In this document: piece after piece, positions 1 through 12,900 of the stretch | Numbering within the stretch: the first letter of the stretch is position 1 | Layout: each line of letters begins with the position of its first letter | From: Rhynchopus sp. YZ270_cl-10 | Lineage: Eukaryota; Euglenozoa; Diplonemea; Diplonemida; Diplonemidae | Length of the DNA stretch: 64,000 nucleotides | Assembly: GCA_964035575.1 (NCBI GenBank) | Contig: OZ037858.1 | Coordinates: 1 to 64,000 of the forward strand | Direction of reading: 5' to 3' | Made by a program: the position numbers and the translations under genes | The notes under the pieces: generated by a model | Databases searched by the model: none | What the model was told of the DNA's origin: nothing | Seen by the model: the letters and a program-made list of their open reading frames with translations, nothing else

Positions 1-2978
1 AATATGGTATTTCAGTCGCTGATACATGCCACGCATCGCCATGTCGATGAAGAACTGCTGTGTCAGCGTTCCATGCATGAGCAGGGGGTTGTAGGACAAC
101 GGGTCTTTGCTGCTGTTCGGACGGTGGTGCATGAGATATGTTGCGTACTGCTTTGCTGAGATGAATGTTGAAGATGGTGTCGTTTCAGCTAGGTTAGTAG
201 CGGCATTGAGTCCACAGCTCTGTCTTCTTCTGCACAACGTTCCCATCCACCATTCCACTCTTCAGGGTCTACCTGCATCGCATCATCCTTTTCACCGCTG
301 TTGAGCGCTTCAGGGTTTGGTGCTGTTGGTTCAGGGTTGTTCGTGTTTTGGGCATCATCATCATCATCATCATCACTGTCAGATGCAGCTCCGCGGTTCA
401 CCACCCTGTGAGGCATCTTCAGGCGGAACCCATTATTCTCGGTGGGATTCAGATGGGCTAATGGATATGAAAGCAGTTCATAGAGTTGGTTAAAGTCATC
501 AATGATGATTGGTGCGTTCCACTTTGGATCCTTACCCCCATTTTCAGCACACGTAAACATTGGGTACACAGTAAATTTGCGCTCTGCAGGTGCGGCTTCA
601 TCGATGGTGTAGAACATCTTAACAGCACCCTTTGCCTCATCGGTTGTATATTCTGACCCTGTCTTGCTTGCCAGGACTTCATGGAAGTCAATCCTCATCT
701 TCTTCAGCTCATCCTCGCGACCCTTATACTGCTGTGAAATTGCTTTGAACTTTGCTGCAAATGCATTGTCTCCAAGAAGAAGATGACACTTCTCAGCAAG
801 ACCAAGAAGATTGTCAGGGAGGACCCCTCCAGTCATGCTTTTTTTATTGTCTGTGCTGCTGACGTTTGGATCAACAAACCAGGACTCTGTGAGAGCATCG
901 TCATAAAAGCCATTGAATTTTTTTAATCCCCTACCTTCCAGAGCCACTGCTGAGAAGCCCTTTGGCACACGGCTGTCTCGGCGGATTTTGTTCTCTACCA
1001 TCGCGAAGAATGCGTTCAGCTGAATTGAAACCCTTTTGTAGAATTTGTCCTGAAGAAGTTCAAGGTGGTCTTGGCTGATTATTTTGGGCATATCTGGCAG
1101 GGACACCTTTCCACCAGTGCAGCATATTTTTGATGACTCTCCACGAAACAGCAATGCCCCGCAATGCTTGCAGGGTTTGTCCATCTCTCCGCATGAGTGC
1201 TTCTTAATGCTGTCATCCACCTCTTCGCGCAGTGCTGCCCCCAGGTGCCGGTAGGTGAATATTTTTTTGACTCCCTGTCTCTGCAGCTTTCTGTTTAGAT
1301 CAGCTCTTTGTTCCTCAACAATACTGCTCTGTTTTTCCATCTGAAACTCTGCTTCGTGAAACAGGGTCCCAGACATGTATTTTGCCTCTGACTGTACAAC
1401 GTCAAAATCAGCTTTGGAATGTTTCTCTATAAGCTCCCCCATGAGGTTCTGCTCTTTGATCATGAGCTCCTTGAGGTTTCTTATTTGCCGTGCACTCCAT
1501 ATAGACTTTGCTTCCTCCACAGAAGCTGGGTCGAACACCATTTTTGACATTGGGTCCACGTTTCTCAGCGTAACAAAACTGGCCTCATGCTCAAGCAAAA
1601 AAATCCTAGCTTTAACCTCCTCAAGCTCATCAAGTTTGGTATACGTCTGCTGCCTTTTTGTTTCAAGTGACTTTAGCTTTCTGAGATCCCATTTTTTTTG
1701 CATGATGTCGACCACACAGTCGTTGAAGGTGTGAGATTTTGGTTTGTTGTCCTTAATCAAGGGAACATTTATGTGTGACCACAGCAGCACTTTTTGGAAC
1801 CTTAGCAGATTATCCTGTGTGGCATAGTATGGCCTTGAAGAAGTCCTTAACGCCGAAATGCGAAATACTTCAGCTGAATGGAACAGCCAGGAAAATAACG
1901 GCGGTGTGTAATCGTTGAAGTCAAAGTACTGGGGAAGTTCTATGGCTGCCAAACACAAAACTGCTGCAACACTAGCAGACAGTGCAGGTGTTATAGCACT
2001 CACATTCTCCTTTTGTAACTCTCTCTCATCCTGTCCAAGCAAAATGTATGAAAGATAGTCCATTTTGCAATTGAGAGTTTTGAACCTCAGGCAGTATTGT
2101 GTGATGTGTTTCAGTAGAATATTTACCTCTGCAAACTGTGCATAGCAGTACGGACATGTTTTTTCGCAGGTTGCTGCATGTGATTTCATGTTTTTAACCT
2201 CGGTGAATTCTTCCCCACAGTGCTCACAGCAAAGTTTTCCTAAGCACGCATGATTTTCCTTCTGTGCCTGCAGAGGTGATGAAAAACTGCGCCTACAAAG
2301 AGTACAGGCAGGTTGACATTTTTTCAGATGCTCCGTCAATTTGTGAATACGTTTGTATGTAGCATCGCAATTAGGACATTTGAAACGGCCGTCTGAAGTC
2401 TTATCCAGTTTTTGCTTCTTGGGGGGTGGCACATCAGGAGTAGAAGGTGCTTCCTGAGGAGAAGGAGTAGAAGGTGCTTCCTGAAACCCACCTGTGCAGC
2501 CCTTCTGATGATTGTGCCTCTCAAGGAAATTAGAAAACGTAATTCTGCACTTTGGACACGTTTTTTTGCATTTTTTTGAGCCTTTTTTGTGTGCTTTGAG
2601 CTGTTTATCTACTGCAAAGCTGGCACCACAGTTTTCACAAATGAAAGGTTTCTGCTCCTGCGCACTTCTTGGTTCATCATCTCCCCTCTTCCGTTTTGTA
2701 CTGCATTCTACTGTTGTAGGTTCATTGCGCTCATCTTCTGTTTTTTCCTTTTCTTCATCATCCTCTCCAGTCTGTTTTTGAAAAGCTTCTGTATCATCTT
2801 CTTCTGCCTCCTGTGTTGCTTCTTTTGTTGTCTTAGGCTTTTTGTCAGCACGCCCATCCGCAGACCCGCTCTCACTACGTTGCCATTTCATATTATTTAT
2901 GCCATGTGTTCCTATGCTAATGTATGTGAAGAAAGAAGGAATCTGGGAAACAATGTGAATAGAAATATTAATTCTCAT
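1..2978 (-). pseudogene. Helentron Rep-helicase gene, copy 1, N-terminal zinc-finger part, frameshifted
   Basis: The reading frame from 2978 to about 203 encodes the same ~925 residues as the N-terminal part of the copy 2 protein, including the run of C-x2-C...H/C zinc fingers (about residues 100 to 310) and the acidic tract near the frame's end. A 16 bp deletion near position 202 relative to copy 2 shifts the frame and gives a stop at 189. The homologous DNA continues to position 1 in the shifted phase. As drawn, this copy would make only the zinc-finger protein without Rep or helicase. The likely true start is the second methionine, 29 codons in, as in copy 2. A local assembly error could also explain the 16 bp difference. 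Confidence 0.75.
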
Positions 2979-3423
2979 TAAACTCTCTTTCGTTTTGGGG
3001 AAGTGTTTCCCTCTTCAGCTTATGTTGTCTTTGTATTAGCCTTCTTATTAGTGTGCCCATCATCAGATCTTTCCTCGCTTTCGTTGTCTTTTCATTTTTT
3101 TTTTTGCAAAAAGTAAAGTACCCAGACCACTGTTATGTTAGTTTTGAATAGTTGTGATAAATTGCTAGAAATTGTATTGTAGAAAATATAAAATGGTGGG
3201 TGGGAGAAAGTTTTGAGTTTTCAAGAAGGAAAATAAAAAAGTCTCACAACTAAGTTTTCAAAAAAAAATAATTAAAAAATGATCTTGAAAATTTTGACAA
3301 AAATTAAAACCAATCTGCATGTGCATTAAAAAAAGGGGAACCCATATTTTTGCGCAGGAAGAAGTAATTTGCACATTCTCTGCGATAAGAAATACCCCCA
3401 AACGAAAAAAAATAAATTATTCT
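2979..3423. other. AT-rich spacer between the two Helentron genes (copy 1)
   Basis: About 445 bp separate the coiled-coil gene (upstream) from the Rep-helicase gene on the minus strand. The spacer is AT-rich with A and T runs and has no convincing reading frame. It probably holds the 3' end of the small gene and the promoter and leader of the large one. The same spacer in copy 2 is 14,577 to 15,037, with a 16 bp tandem duplication near 14,633. Confidence 0.5.
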
Positions 3424-3988
3424 CTAATGATGTGCTTTATTGTGCTGGAAAAGAGCACCTTTGTGTTGAAATTCCCTTCCCCTCCAAGTACTAGAGCATT
3501 CGTGAGCATAACACGTCTTTGCTATTTTTTCGTCTTCTGCTGCTTCGCGCTTTCTCTTTCTGTCTAGCTCCTGTTGAGTTTGAGTTGTTGAAAGTGATAC
3601 TTGAAAAGTTGATACATACCTTTTTCATGTCCTGACACAGAAGGAACACTTCGTTCAGCTGTTTCTTGAGATCTGAGACAGTCTGTTTCACCTCTTTCAG
3701 CTCTTCAGTCACTGAGGAAAAGCTTTCTGCAGAAACAGGAATTTCCAATGCTGCGGCCTGTTCTGACGGAAGCACAGAGTCCTTCTGAGTTTGCTCCTCT
3801 GTTTTAACGCCTTGCTCCTGTACCTTCGTTAGTACTGTCTCCTTCTTCTGGGAGCACACTGGAATTGGTGGCAATTCCTCATTCTCATGAGGAGCTTGAT
3901 CCTGCACATTGAACACCGCCAACATGCTTGGTGCATCTTTCTTCTGCACAAAGGGCACTGGCTTCCGCTTAATCTTCATGGTGTTCAT
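3424..3988 (-). CDS. Helentron companion coiled-coil protein, copy 1 (two exons)
   Basis: Exon 1 is 3988 to 3620 (123 codons) and exon 2 is 3570 to 3424 (48 codons plus stop). The 49 bp intron between them starts GTATGT and ends CAACAG, and the splice is in phase 0. The predicted product is 171 aa. It has a basic N-terminus, a low-complexity E/Q/P/T-rich middle and, from about residue 90 to 150, a heptad-like charged helix running into a KRKR-type basic cluster, then a short Cys/His-containing tail. I recognise no family. It lies upstream of the Rep-helicase gene on the same strand in both long copies, so it is probably an accessory gene of the transposon. One synonymous base (near 3951) separates it from copy 2. 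Confidence 0.65.
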
Positions 3989-4199
3989 AGTTTTTTGAGA
4001 AATAGTTCACCTGTTTTTGGTGTGTGAGTACAAAAGTGCTATGAAAAGAGAAATGAGGGGTGAGCCAAGTTTAATTCATTTTTCTATTCAATTTTTTCGG
4101 CATTCACATTTGTAAAAATGCAAAACCTTCAGACAATAAAAAATAAGTTCTGTTCACAACCACACCAGCCTCCTACATTTTAGCGAGCTTTCTTCTTGT
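3989..4199. other. Conserved 5' flank of the transposon ahead of the octamer array (copy 1)
   Basis: This AT-rich 210 bp stretch recurs at 15,603 to 15,813 and, slightly diverged, at 18,752 to 18,962. Its last ~45 bp (CACAACCACACCA... to ...GCGAGCTTTCTT) also precedes the octamer array at 22,645. It abuts the start of the (TTTGCGGG)n array each time. It probably holds the promoter of the coiled-coil gene and part of the element's 5' terminus. Confidence 0.6.
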
Positions 4200-5080
4200 G
4201 CGGGTTTGCGGGTTTGCGGGTTTGCGGGTTTGCGGGTTTGCGGGTTTGCGGGTTTGCGGGTTTGCGGGTTTGCGGGTTTGCGGGTTTGCGGGTTTGCGGG
4301 TTTGCGGGTTTGCGGGTTTACGGGTTTGCGGGTTTGCGGGTTTGCGGGTTTGCGGGTTTGCGGGTTTGCGGGTTTGCGGGTTTGCGGGTTTGCGGGTTTG
4401 CGGGTTTGCGGGTTTGCGGGTTTGCGGGTTTGCGGGTTTGCGGGTTTGCGGGTTTGCGGGTTTGCGGGTTTGCGGGTTTGCGGGTTTGCGGGTTTGCGGG
4501 TTTGCGGGTTTGCGGGTTTGCGGGTTTGCGGGTTTGCGGGTTTGCGGGTTTGCGGGTTTGCGGGTTTACGGGTTTGCGGGTTTGCGGGTTTGCGGGTTTG
4601 CGGGTTTGCGGGTTTGCGGGTTTACGGGTTTGCGGGTTTGCGGGGTTTGCGGGTTTGCGGGTTTGCGGGTTTGCGGGTTTACGGGTTTGCGGGTTTGCGG
4701 GTTTGCGGGTTTGCGGGTTTGCGGGTTTGCGGGTTTGCGGGTTTGCGGGTTTGCGGGTTTGCGGGTTTGCGGGTTTGCGGGTTTGCGGGTTTGCGGGTTT
4801 GCGGGTTTGCGGGTTTGCGGGTTTGCGGGTTTGCGGGTTTGCGGGTTTGCGGGTTTGCGGGTTTGCGGGTTTGCGGGTTTGCGGGTTTGCGGGTTTGCGG
4901 GTTTGCGGGTTTGCGGGTTTGCGGGTTTGCGGGTTTGCGGGTTTGCGGGTTTGCGGGTTTGCGGGTTTGCGGGTTTGCGGGTTTGCGGGTTTGCGGGTTT
5001 GCGGGTTTGCGGGTTTGCGGGTTTGCGGGTTTGCGGGTTTGCGGGTTTGCGGGTTTGCGGGTTTGCGGGTTTGCGGGTTT
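4200..5080 (+). repeat. (TTTGCGGG)n minisatellite array 1, about 110 units
   Basis: An 8 bp unit is repeated over 881 bp with almost no divergence. A few units read TTTACGGG and one unit has an extra G near 4641. Because 8 is not a multiple of 3, all frames on a strand give the same eight-residue cycle (AGLRVCGF forward, NPQTRKPA reverse), so the long open frames here are not evidence of a gene. The array begins directly after the transposon's conserved 5' flank. Confidence 0.97.
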
Positions 5081-6240
5081 CTAGTTATTACGGGTTTGAG
5101 GGGTACAAAATGGCGACGCTGCAGGATTGCTGGATCGCGTGGTCCCAGTATTTCTGATAATACACTCCGGTAGATTGGGGCCCAAAAACGACGTAATGTA
5201 CTGGGTTTGGATGTTAGCATTTTCTGAAGATACCTAAAATGGGTGCGGCATTTCACGGCTATTTTTGTGAAGGAATTGACGATATTTTGTGGTTCTAAGG
5301 TGTGTGTATTGTATGTGACGAAAATTTCAAAATGTGACATAAGTATGAAATATGGCCAGTATGCCCATAAAATGAGGCCATTGCAACCCTGGAGGACCAC
5401 ATTGGACATATTGGGCCAAATTTAGGTGTGTAAGTGTATCGGCTTTAAAATATTTTTTTTCGTGATTTTTGGGGTCATTTTTTGGCTGGGAAAATTGGGC
5501 CACATTTAACCACAACTACTCAAAACATCAAATCTGTGGCTTTAATGGACTGATTGGGCGTTTTTATGACCTGGACATGGGGGTCAGATACCATTTTAGA
5601 CATGTTAAAAATTGGTCAGAAGACCCTGAGAGAAGAACCAAGGTCAAATTGACCTTGAGTACTGGGTCAAATTTGTGTGGGAAAAATGCCCAGTACATAA
5701 TTGTTGATGCGCAAAAGTGCAAAATTCCTTCAGCAATGGCTTCATATGACATTTCCATAACCTGGACATGGGGGTCAGACTCCACTTTTGACCACCTAAA
5801 ATTTGGTCATACACATGTATGAGACCCCAAAAACCAGGATTTTGACCAAAAAATTTTTCCCAGCAATTTTTGCCTACAAAAAATCGAAAAAAAAAATTTT
5901 TGATTTTGGCTCTCCGGAGTCTGTGCGTGCTGTGGTGGGGTCAATTTGCGCTGAGAAATGGGTATTTTTGACCTAAAATGCATGGATCAGTTTTTTCATG
6001 ATTTTTGGTGTTTTTGGTGTTTTGTGTGGGTTTTTTGGTCAGTACATAGTGTGCAGTGATCAAAAGTGCAAAGTTCCTTCGTCAATGGCTTCACAGGAAA
6101 TTTTTATGACCGGGACATGGGGGTCAGACTCCACTTTTGACCACCTAAAATTTGGTCATACACACGTGTGAGACCGCAAAAACCAGGATTTTGACCAAAA
6201 AAATTTTCCCAGGTACATAATCTGTGCACTGATCAAGATT
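5081..6240. repeat. ~349 bp satellite block 1
   Basis: Low-coding, T-rich sequence made of diverged units of about 350 bp. Landmarks are a phrase containing CCTGGACATGGGGGTCAGA (near 5571, 5763 and 6113), GCTCTCCGGAGTCTGTG (near 5910) and a GATGCGCAAAAGTGCAAAAT-like stretch. Positions 5081 to about 5880 are essentially identical to 19,955 to 20,755 after copy 3's array, so copies 1 and 3 share a right flank that copy 2 does not. No gene is supported. Confidence 0.8.
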
Positions 6241-6944
6241 ACAAAATTCATTTGTATGGATGAATTGAATATCAGGTATGTGTAGGTTTCTGTGTGGGAA
6301 GTGGTGGTGATGAGGATAGGAAAAAAGAAACAGTAAAAGTGCGTGAGCTATTCAGTCATTTTGTGTGTTTTTTCTTTTTCTTTTTCTTTTTCCTTTTCTC
6401 ATTTTTGATCTTTTTATTTTTATGGCATGACAATACTCTCACCCGCCAAAGTGAGCGCCTTCTTCAAGGTGTAGTCTTTTTTTAAAGCTATGTTTTAACC
6501 TCTTCCGCAAACCCTATATTTCCTTATTTTTTTTAATCCAAGACAAAAATATTTTCTTCATCACAAGAGAGTATCTCCGGCTGGGAAGAAAAAAACAACA
6601 AAAACTGCTGATCAAACCGGTCAAAAAGTCTCTGTAAAAATAAAAACTGCTACAATTTCCAAACTAATTGATTTTTTTTAAAACTAAACGAACTCCACAA
6701 AAACAGTTTAAAAAAACAGTGAAACAGAAACAAAAATAAAATCCTTTTTTTTAGATGGGCTAAGCTTACCCAGTTTTTTTTTTCTCATATTTTTTTTCAA
6801 TCCAATGAACATGTTCAAACAAATATTTCTTCATCACAAGAGATTTAATCTGATTCTCTCCGGCTGGGAAGAAAAAAAAAAAAAAAATAAAAATAAAAGT
6901 CTTTTACAGTAATTTACTGTAAAGAAAAAAAGGAAAAAATTTTT
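6241..6944. other. 3' non-coding region of Helentron copy 2
   Basis: AT-rich sequence between the satellite and the stop codon of the OTU exon. Positions 6409 to about 6960 align with 18,247 to 18,727, with many small differences, including the CTCAC...GTGAG hairpin, the phrase GAGCGCCTTCTTCAAGGTG and the CATCACAAGAGA...TCCGGCTGGGAAG phrase, which occurs twice here (near 6560 and 6830). No gene is seen. Confidence 0.5.
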
Positions 6945-9900
6945 TTAGTCAAGATCACCCGGTTGAAAGTCAGAAAGGTGATTGTCTGGAAATGTGGGGT
7001 AAATTAGGGCTTTTTTATGTGCTTTCAGTACATTTTCTGGAGTTCCTGTACCAATGTTGAAGTGGGGAGGTTGATAAGTTTGCACTATCAGCAGTCTCTT
7101 TTCTGATGGTATTTGCATAAGAACATCTTCAGGAGATTGCCCCTTTGGCAAAAAATGAAAGCAAGAATATCCTTCTGTCTCATAGGTCCTAGAAGTGACT
7201 ACTGTGATAAGAGACCTAAGCATGAGAGACATCAGTGCTACTTCTACCTCCTGCGCATAACTGTCATCGGCATTATTTGTGACGCGTTGAAGAAGGTCAT
7301 CAAAGTTCCTGTTTTGTTTACAGGTGTGGTAGAAAAGTTTAGGTTTGCGGGTTTGCGGGTTTGCACAAATACAAATGCTACATACCTTTTTTTTTTCTCT
7401 TCATCATCAAAAAGTAAGGGATGCTCCTGGATCATAATCTCATTCCTGAGCAAGAACTCTGCAAATCTTCTGCGTAGAGCATGACCATCATTTCTTTTTC
7501 CAGTGAGGAGCTGCTGTATGGCGTGATAGAAACACGTTCCATCACCAGTAACGTCAATTTGTCCGAGGTTGAACCTGCTCAGAACATGTTGAATATTATT
7601 CTCATTGTTCCTGTAAAATATTGGTAATGGTTTTAAAGTTGTTGACCACGAAAAAAACATACCTATTTTTTTCAGAAACTGTAGTTGTTACATTTTTTTG
7701 TGGATGAGAAGCTTCTGGAACGTTGTTGTGGATATATTCCCTGTATAAATTGTAGTGTATTATTTAATTAAAAATGTACAATAATTACTGTAACCATAAT
7801 GTAATGCTAACATACCATCCCCCCTCTGGAAATGTAAAAGGATAGAAATCCATCGGTTGTTCTTCTTCATCCTTTGTCCAGGGAGTTACTACAAGAGACC
7901 TTCCACATGCCGGGTTGTTGATTTCGTGTTCTTTATCATCAATGGGGCTTCCATCAGCATCAGGGGAACACACCACTGCAGGGTTTTCTGAAGGGTTTGC
8001 TGCACGTTCATGCATGGCCTTTGCATATACAGCCTCTGTAAGCCTCAGGTCCCGCTTCAGCTGATTCCTCCTTTCCTTACTGACCTTCATCTTTATTCCC
8101 CCAACTGACTCCTCAATGGCAGAGATGACCTCCTGGTGGACACAGTTATACAAATTTGTATCACCTTGAGGTGGAAGACAAATCTTGATGTCATTCCTGC
8201 TGCACACCCTTGACATTGCAACGTACAGATGGCCATGAGAGAAGCAGGGCGACTGTGACACATCAAGACCCACCCTCCTGAGAGTTTGTCCCTGAGACTT
8301 ATTAATCGTCATGGCAAAAGACAGCCGCACTGGAAACTGCTGACGTACAAAGTCGATGGTGAGATCCTTCGCATCACCATCGCAGGGCAGGCGAGGTATG
8401 GCAACAGTTTCTGGCTTTTTCCCGTTTTTGTTCCGCCACTCGCATTCTTCCGCCAGGTGGGTGCAGACAAGGATGTTCTTCTTCACCTCCTTCACAACAA
8501 GACGCGTTCCATTGCACAGTCCACCTGCGGGGTCGAGGTTCTTTAGAAGCATTACAATACAGTTGACCTTCAGGTTCAGGATGTGTGGAGGAAGACGTGC
8601 ATGGTTCATTGCATTGAGTGCTTCAGTGGTGAAGAATTCATTTGCTCCTGGGTCCTTGCAGGTATCCTCTGACATACGGGTAATTGTCTCTCCTGGGAAG
8701 CTGCTGAGAATTTTTTCGTTCATGTAGACCTGGCGTGCGTTTGTAGGGCACAGCAAAGCACAGTTCTCATACATTCCATTCTTGATGTCAGGAAATGTAA
8801 AGTCAATCAAAGTATCCTCAGTCACCTTTTTGTTCTTTTTTTCAAAAATGATAGCATGTGGCACCTGCATAACTGCTTCTGTGTCCTCAGCACCCTCCAC
8901 ATCCCCAGCCTCATTCACAGACCCATCACCAACCTTCATGAGGTACTCACGGAAAGCGTCGTCGTCCTTCACCCTCATGACCTGCGTCAGGGACATTTTT
9001 GTGAGTTGGTTCCAGAGGTATGAGTTGTGGAGCGAAATCGAGATGCTTTCAAAGCTCCCTTTGTTTGCCCCTGGAACAGGAAGGATTTGCCTGAAGTCTC
9101 CTCCAAGAAGCACTGTCACTCCTCCAAATGGTTGTGAACATCCCCTCAACCTCTGAAGCGTTCTGTCTACTACCTCTATGCTTGCCTTTTGTGCCATTAC
9201 CACCTCATCCCAGACAATGAGGTCAGTGCGCCTTAGGAGTTCGACATGGTCATCATCAAGCCCGCACATCCGCTTTGAGTTTGGTTCAAGATCTATTGGG
9301 ATCTTAAATCGGCTGTGTGCAGTTCTGCCTCCTGGTAGTAGTGTAGCTGCTATCCCTGATGTTGCCACAGCGATTGAAAAGCGGTCCTCCTCATTCTGTT
9401 GAAGTGGCTGCTGCTGCTGCTGCTGCTGTTGTTGCTTTGCCCTTGCCCTTCTGCTCCTGGCCCAGTACAAACACGCCTGGTACAGGAATGTCTTGCCTGT
9501 TCCTGCTGCACCCTGCAAAAATATGACCTTCCCCTGGTTACCTTCAACAGATTCCTTCACAGAGTTGAAGACATTCTGCTGCCCTTCGTTGAGGTTGCCT
9601 TGAATCTGTTCAAACTTCTTCAGCATTTCACCCTCATCATACCTCTCTGTGTTTAAGACAAACTCTGTGCTCTGCCCTGTAGTACCTTCAGGAGGAGTGG
9701 GGAGCCCAAGATCTTCCATTGAAGTCTTAACGTTCGCTTCCTTAAGGAGCCGTTGCATGTCTAGCAAAGCTTTACGCTTCTCTTTAGGGTAGATGTGGTT
9801 GCTTGGTACTGCTTCCTCCCGTTCCTGCCTTTTTACTCTGTCCAAAGGTGGCGCACACAGCTCAAACTCATACTCTGCCCACGCCTTTGCAACGTCTTCT

Positions 9901-12900
9901 GCAGTGGTCATGTAGTTTATTATTATCATTGCAAACGTAAAACGGATGGCACGTGAGGACAGTGTTGTATTGATGCACTCTTTCAGGGCGTTACGCAAGA
10001 TTGCCCCATCATGGATAAGCCCCATTTCTGCTGCAGCTGCATAAAATGTAGGATGAACAACGGAGCCTATGGTTCTCAGCTCTTCAAAGCTGCATGATCC
10101 ACGCTTGCACAGAAGAAGTAGACGGAGACAGTGCAACTCCTTATCCTTTACAGGGGCCCAGTACATCCTGCCGATTGAGAGGCCTTCTCCTTCATTTCTT
10201 TTTGAGTGAGGGCCAGGTTTATAGCAGCCTTCTTCCTCGCACCACCCATATCCCGGTCTCAGCTGCCATTCCTTCTTTTCTCTGGGGTAAGAAAAGAATT
10301 CTGGGACATCATTGTAAAGTAGTTTGTCAAAGCCTTTGTAGGCTTCATGTGCTGGAATGCCTTCACGATGCTTCTTGCATCTTTCATTTGCTTCGAAAAA
10401 GGCAAGGAGTGTACTTTTGGATTTTGCAGCCGCATCCCTTCTCCTTGAGTCATCACCATAATTCTTTAAAGGAAAGTACACCCTCTGCTCATCTTCGAGG
10501 TGGATGTGGAGTCTCTGCACTCCTGGGTAAATCCGCACCATCTTTGTTCCGAGTAGGTACCCACAAGCATCAGCCGCAGTCAAACAATGTGCCTTCAGAA
10601 ACCTCATAATGCTCCCAGTGGTCGTGGTCGTTGTTGTGGTTTTTGCTTCTGATGGCCCTCCTTTATGCTTTGTATCTTCCTTTATCACACCATCTACCTC
10701 ATTCCCCCCCTTGAATAAGTATTTGAACAAATATTTAGCAGCAAGAATCCCGCGCACTGCCTCAATGTTGATGTGGCACTGGTACTTGAGGAGAAGATAC
10801 GCATTGTAGGGAACCACCCACCTGTTGTTCCTCTGGTTTGGGTGAGTAGTTTCCCCTGGGTGTTTTTCTTTCCATTTCTTCACAACGTCTGGATCCACAT
10901 AAGACAGTATCCCATGATCCCTTCTTATGACAAAGGCGTAGCCATCATTGCCAGAGGTGGTGAAATCTCTGAAGTCCTTGGGGAAGTTGGACTTGCAATA
11001 TTTGCACTTTCCATCCTTTCCCTTCTGTAGACAGGGAGAGCCTCTATTTTTAAGGCAGTCATTGTGCATGAGGTACTCGCTTACAGCTTTGTAGAGGTTA
11101 GGATGTGTTTCTGGGTCCGGGAGCTCAGCATGCACGATGTGGTCGATGTTGAACGGGTCCTTAGGTGACGTTTTATTGTTGTTCCAAAGGATTGCGTGGC
11201 AGTGAGGGAGCCCTCTCTTCTGGTACTCGGTCACCATCACCATTGCAATATTTTGTCCAAGAACATTCTTTTTGCGTATGTCGTCCACAAGTTCCTTGAC
11301 TTTTAAGTCGAACACACGGTGAACAAGCTCCGGACGGTCGAGGGCCGTTTCTCCTTCGAGAAGATTGGATTGTATCTCCTCCCACATCGGGTTGCATGTC
11401 ATTGTGAGAAAGAAATCAGCTTTCCCATACTTTGCGTATATTGCAAGTGTGTCGTTGAGTAATTGTGCCCTCGCAGCTACTCCTCTCTCAAATGAAGAAG
11501 GCATAGAGATTTCGTTTGTCGGTGGAATCTGTTTCCCAGAGGTGATGTCTTTCTTGGAGGCGTAGCCCATTCCCCTTCCAACAATATGGTATTTCAGTCG
11601 CTGATACATGCCACGCATCGCCATGTCGATGAAGAACTGCTGTGTCAGCGTTCCATGCATGAGCAGGGGGTTGTAGGACAACGGGTCTTTGCTGCTGTTC
11701 GGACGGTGGTGCATGAGATATGTTGCGTACTGCTTTGCTGAGATGAATGTTGAAGATGGTGTCGTTTCAGCTAGGTTAGTAGCGTTGCGAAGAACCTCAT
11801 GCATTGAGTCCACAGCTCTGTCTTCTTCTGCACAACGTTCCCATCCACCATTCCACTCTTCAGGGTCTACCTGCATCGCATCATCCTTTTCACCGCTGTT
11901 GAGCGCTTCAGGGTTTGGTGCTGTTGGTTCAGGGTTGTTCGTGTTTTGGGCATCATCATCATCATCATCATCACTGTCAGATGCAGCTCCGCGGTTCACC
12001 ACCCTGTGAGGCATCTTCAGGCGGAACCCATTATTCTCGGTGGGATTCAGATGGGCTAATGGATATGAAAGCAGTTCATAGAGTTGGTTAAAGTCATCAA
12101 TGATGATTGGTGCGTTCCACTTTGGATCCTTACCCCCATTTTCAGCACACGTAAACATTGGGTACACAGTAAATTTGCGCTCTGCAGGTGCGGCTTCATC
12201 GATGGTGTAGAACATCTTAACAGCACCCTTTGCCTCATCGGTTGTATATTCTGACCCTGTCTTGCTTGCCAGGACTTCATGGAAGTCAATCCTCATCTTC
12301 TTCAGCTCATCCTCGCGACCCTTATACTGCTGTGAAATTGCTTTGAACTTTGCTGCAAATGCATTGTCTCCAAGAAGAAGATGACACTTCTCAGCAAGAC
12401 CAAGAAGATTGTCAGGGAGGACCCCTCCAGTCATGCTTTTTTTATTGTCTGTGCTGCTGACGTTTGGATCAACAAACCAGGACTCTGTGAGAGCATCGTC
12501 ATAAAAGCCATTGAATTTTTTTAATCCCCTACCTTCCAGAGCCACTGCTGAGAAGCCCTTTGGCACACGGCTGTCTCGGCGGATTTTGTTCTCTACCATC
12601 GCGAAGAATGCGTTCAGCTGAATTGAAACCCTTTTGTAGAATTTGTCCTGAAGAAGTTCAAGGTGGTCTTGGCTGATTATTTTGGGCATATCTGGCAGGG
12701 ACACCTTTCCACCAGTGCAGCATATTTTTGATGACTCTCCACGAAACAGCAATGCCCCGCAATGCTTGCAGGGTTTGTCCATCTCTCCGCATGAGTGCTT
12801 CTTAATGCTGTCATCCACCTCTTCGCGCAGTGCTGCCCCCAGGTGCCGGTAGGTGAATATTTTTTTGACTCCCTGTCTCTGCAGCTTTCTGTTTAGATCA

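Larger units (their letters stand above)
1..4199 (-). mobile_element. Helentron-type rolling-circle transposon, copy 1 (3' part outside the window)
   Basis: Positions 1 to 4199 match 11,582 to 15,813 almost base for base. Only the zinc-finger half of the main gene and the upstream coiled-coil gene are in view; the rest lies left of the window. Two indels against copy 2 are visible: 16 bp absent here near 202, inside the main gene, and a 16 bp tandem duplication in copy 2 near 14,633. The very low divergence means a recent duplication. The orientation is the same as copy 2, so the two are head to tail. The family assignment comes from copy 2, whose Rep, helicase and OTU parts are complete. Confidence 0.85.

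Noticed and set aside
4200-5080. Octamer array as a telomere
   Set aside because: It is internal, occurs four times at the same transposon flank and is exited into unique or satellite DNA. Telomeric origin is not excluded genome-wide but is unsupported here.
4196-5409. Long open frames (AGLRVCGF or NPQTRKPA repeats) in the octamer arrays at 4.2, 15.8, 18.9 and 22.6 kb
   Set aside because: An 8 bp unit without stops keeps every frame open; no start context, composition or domain supports a protein.
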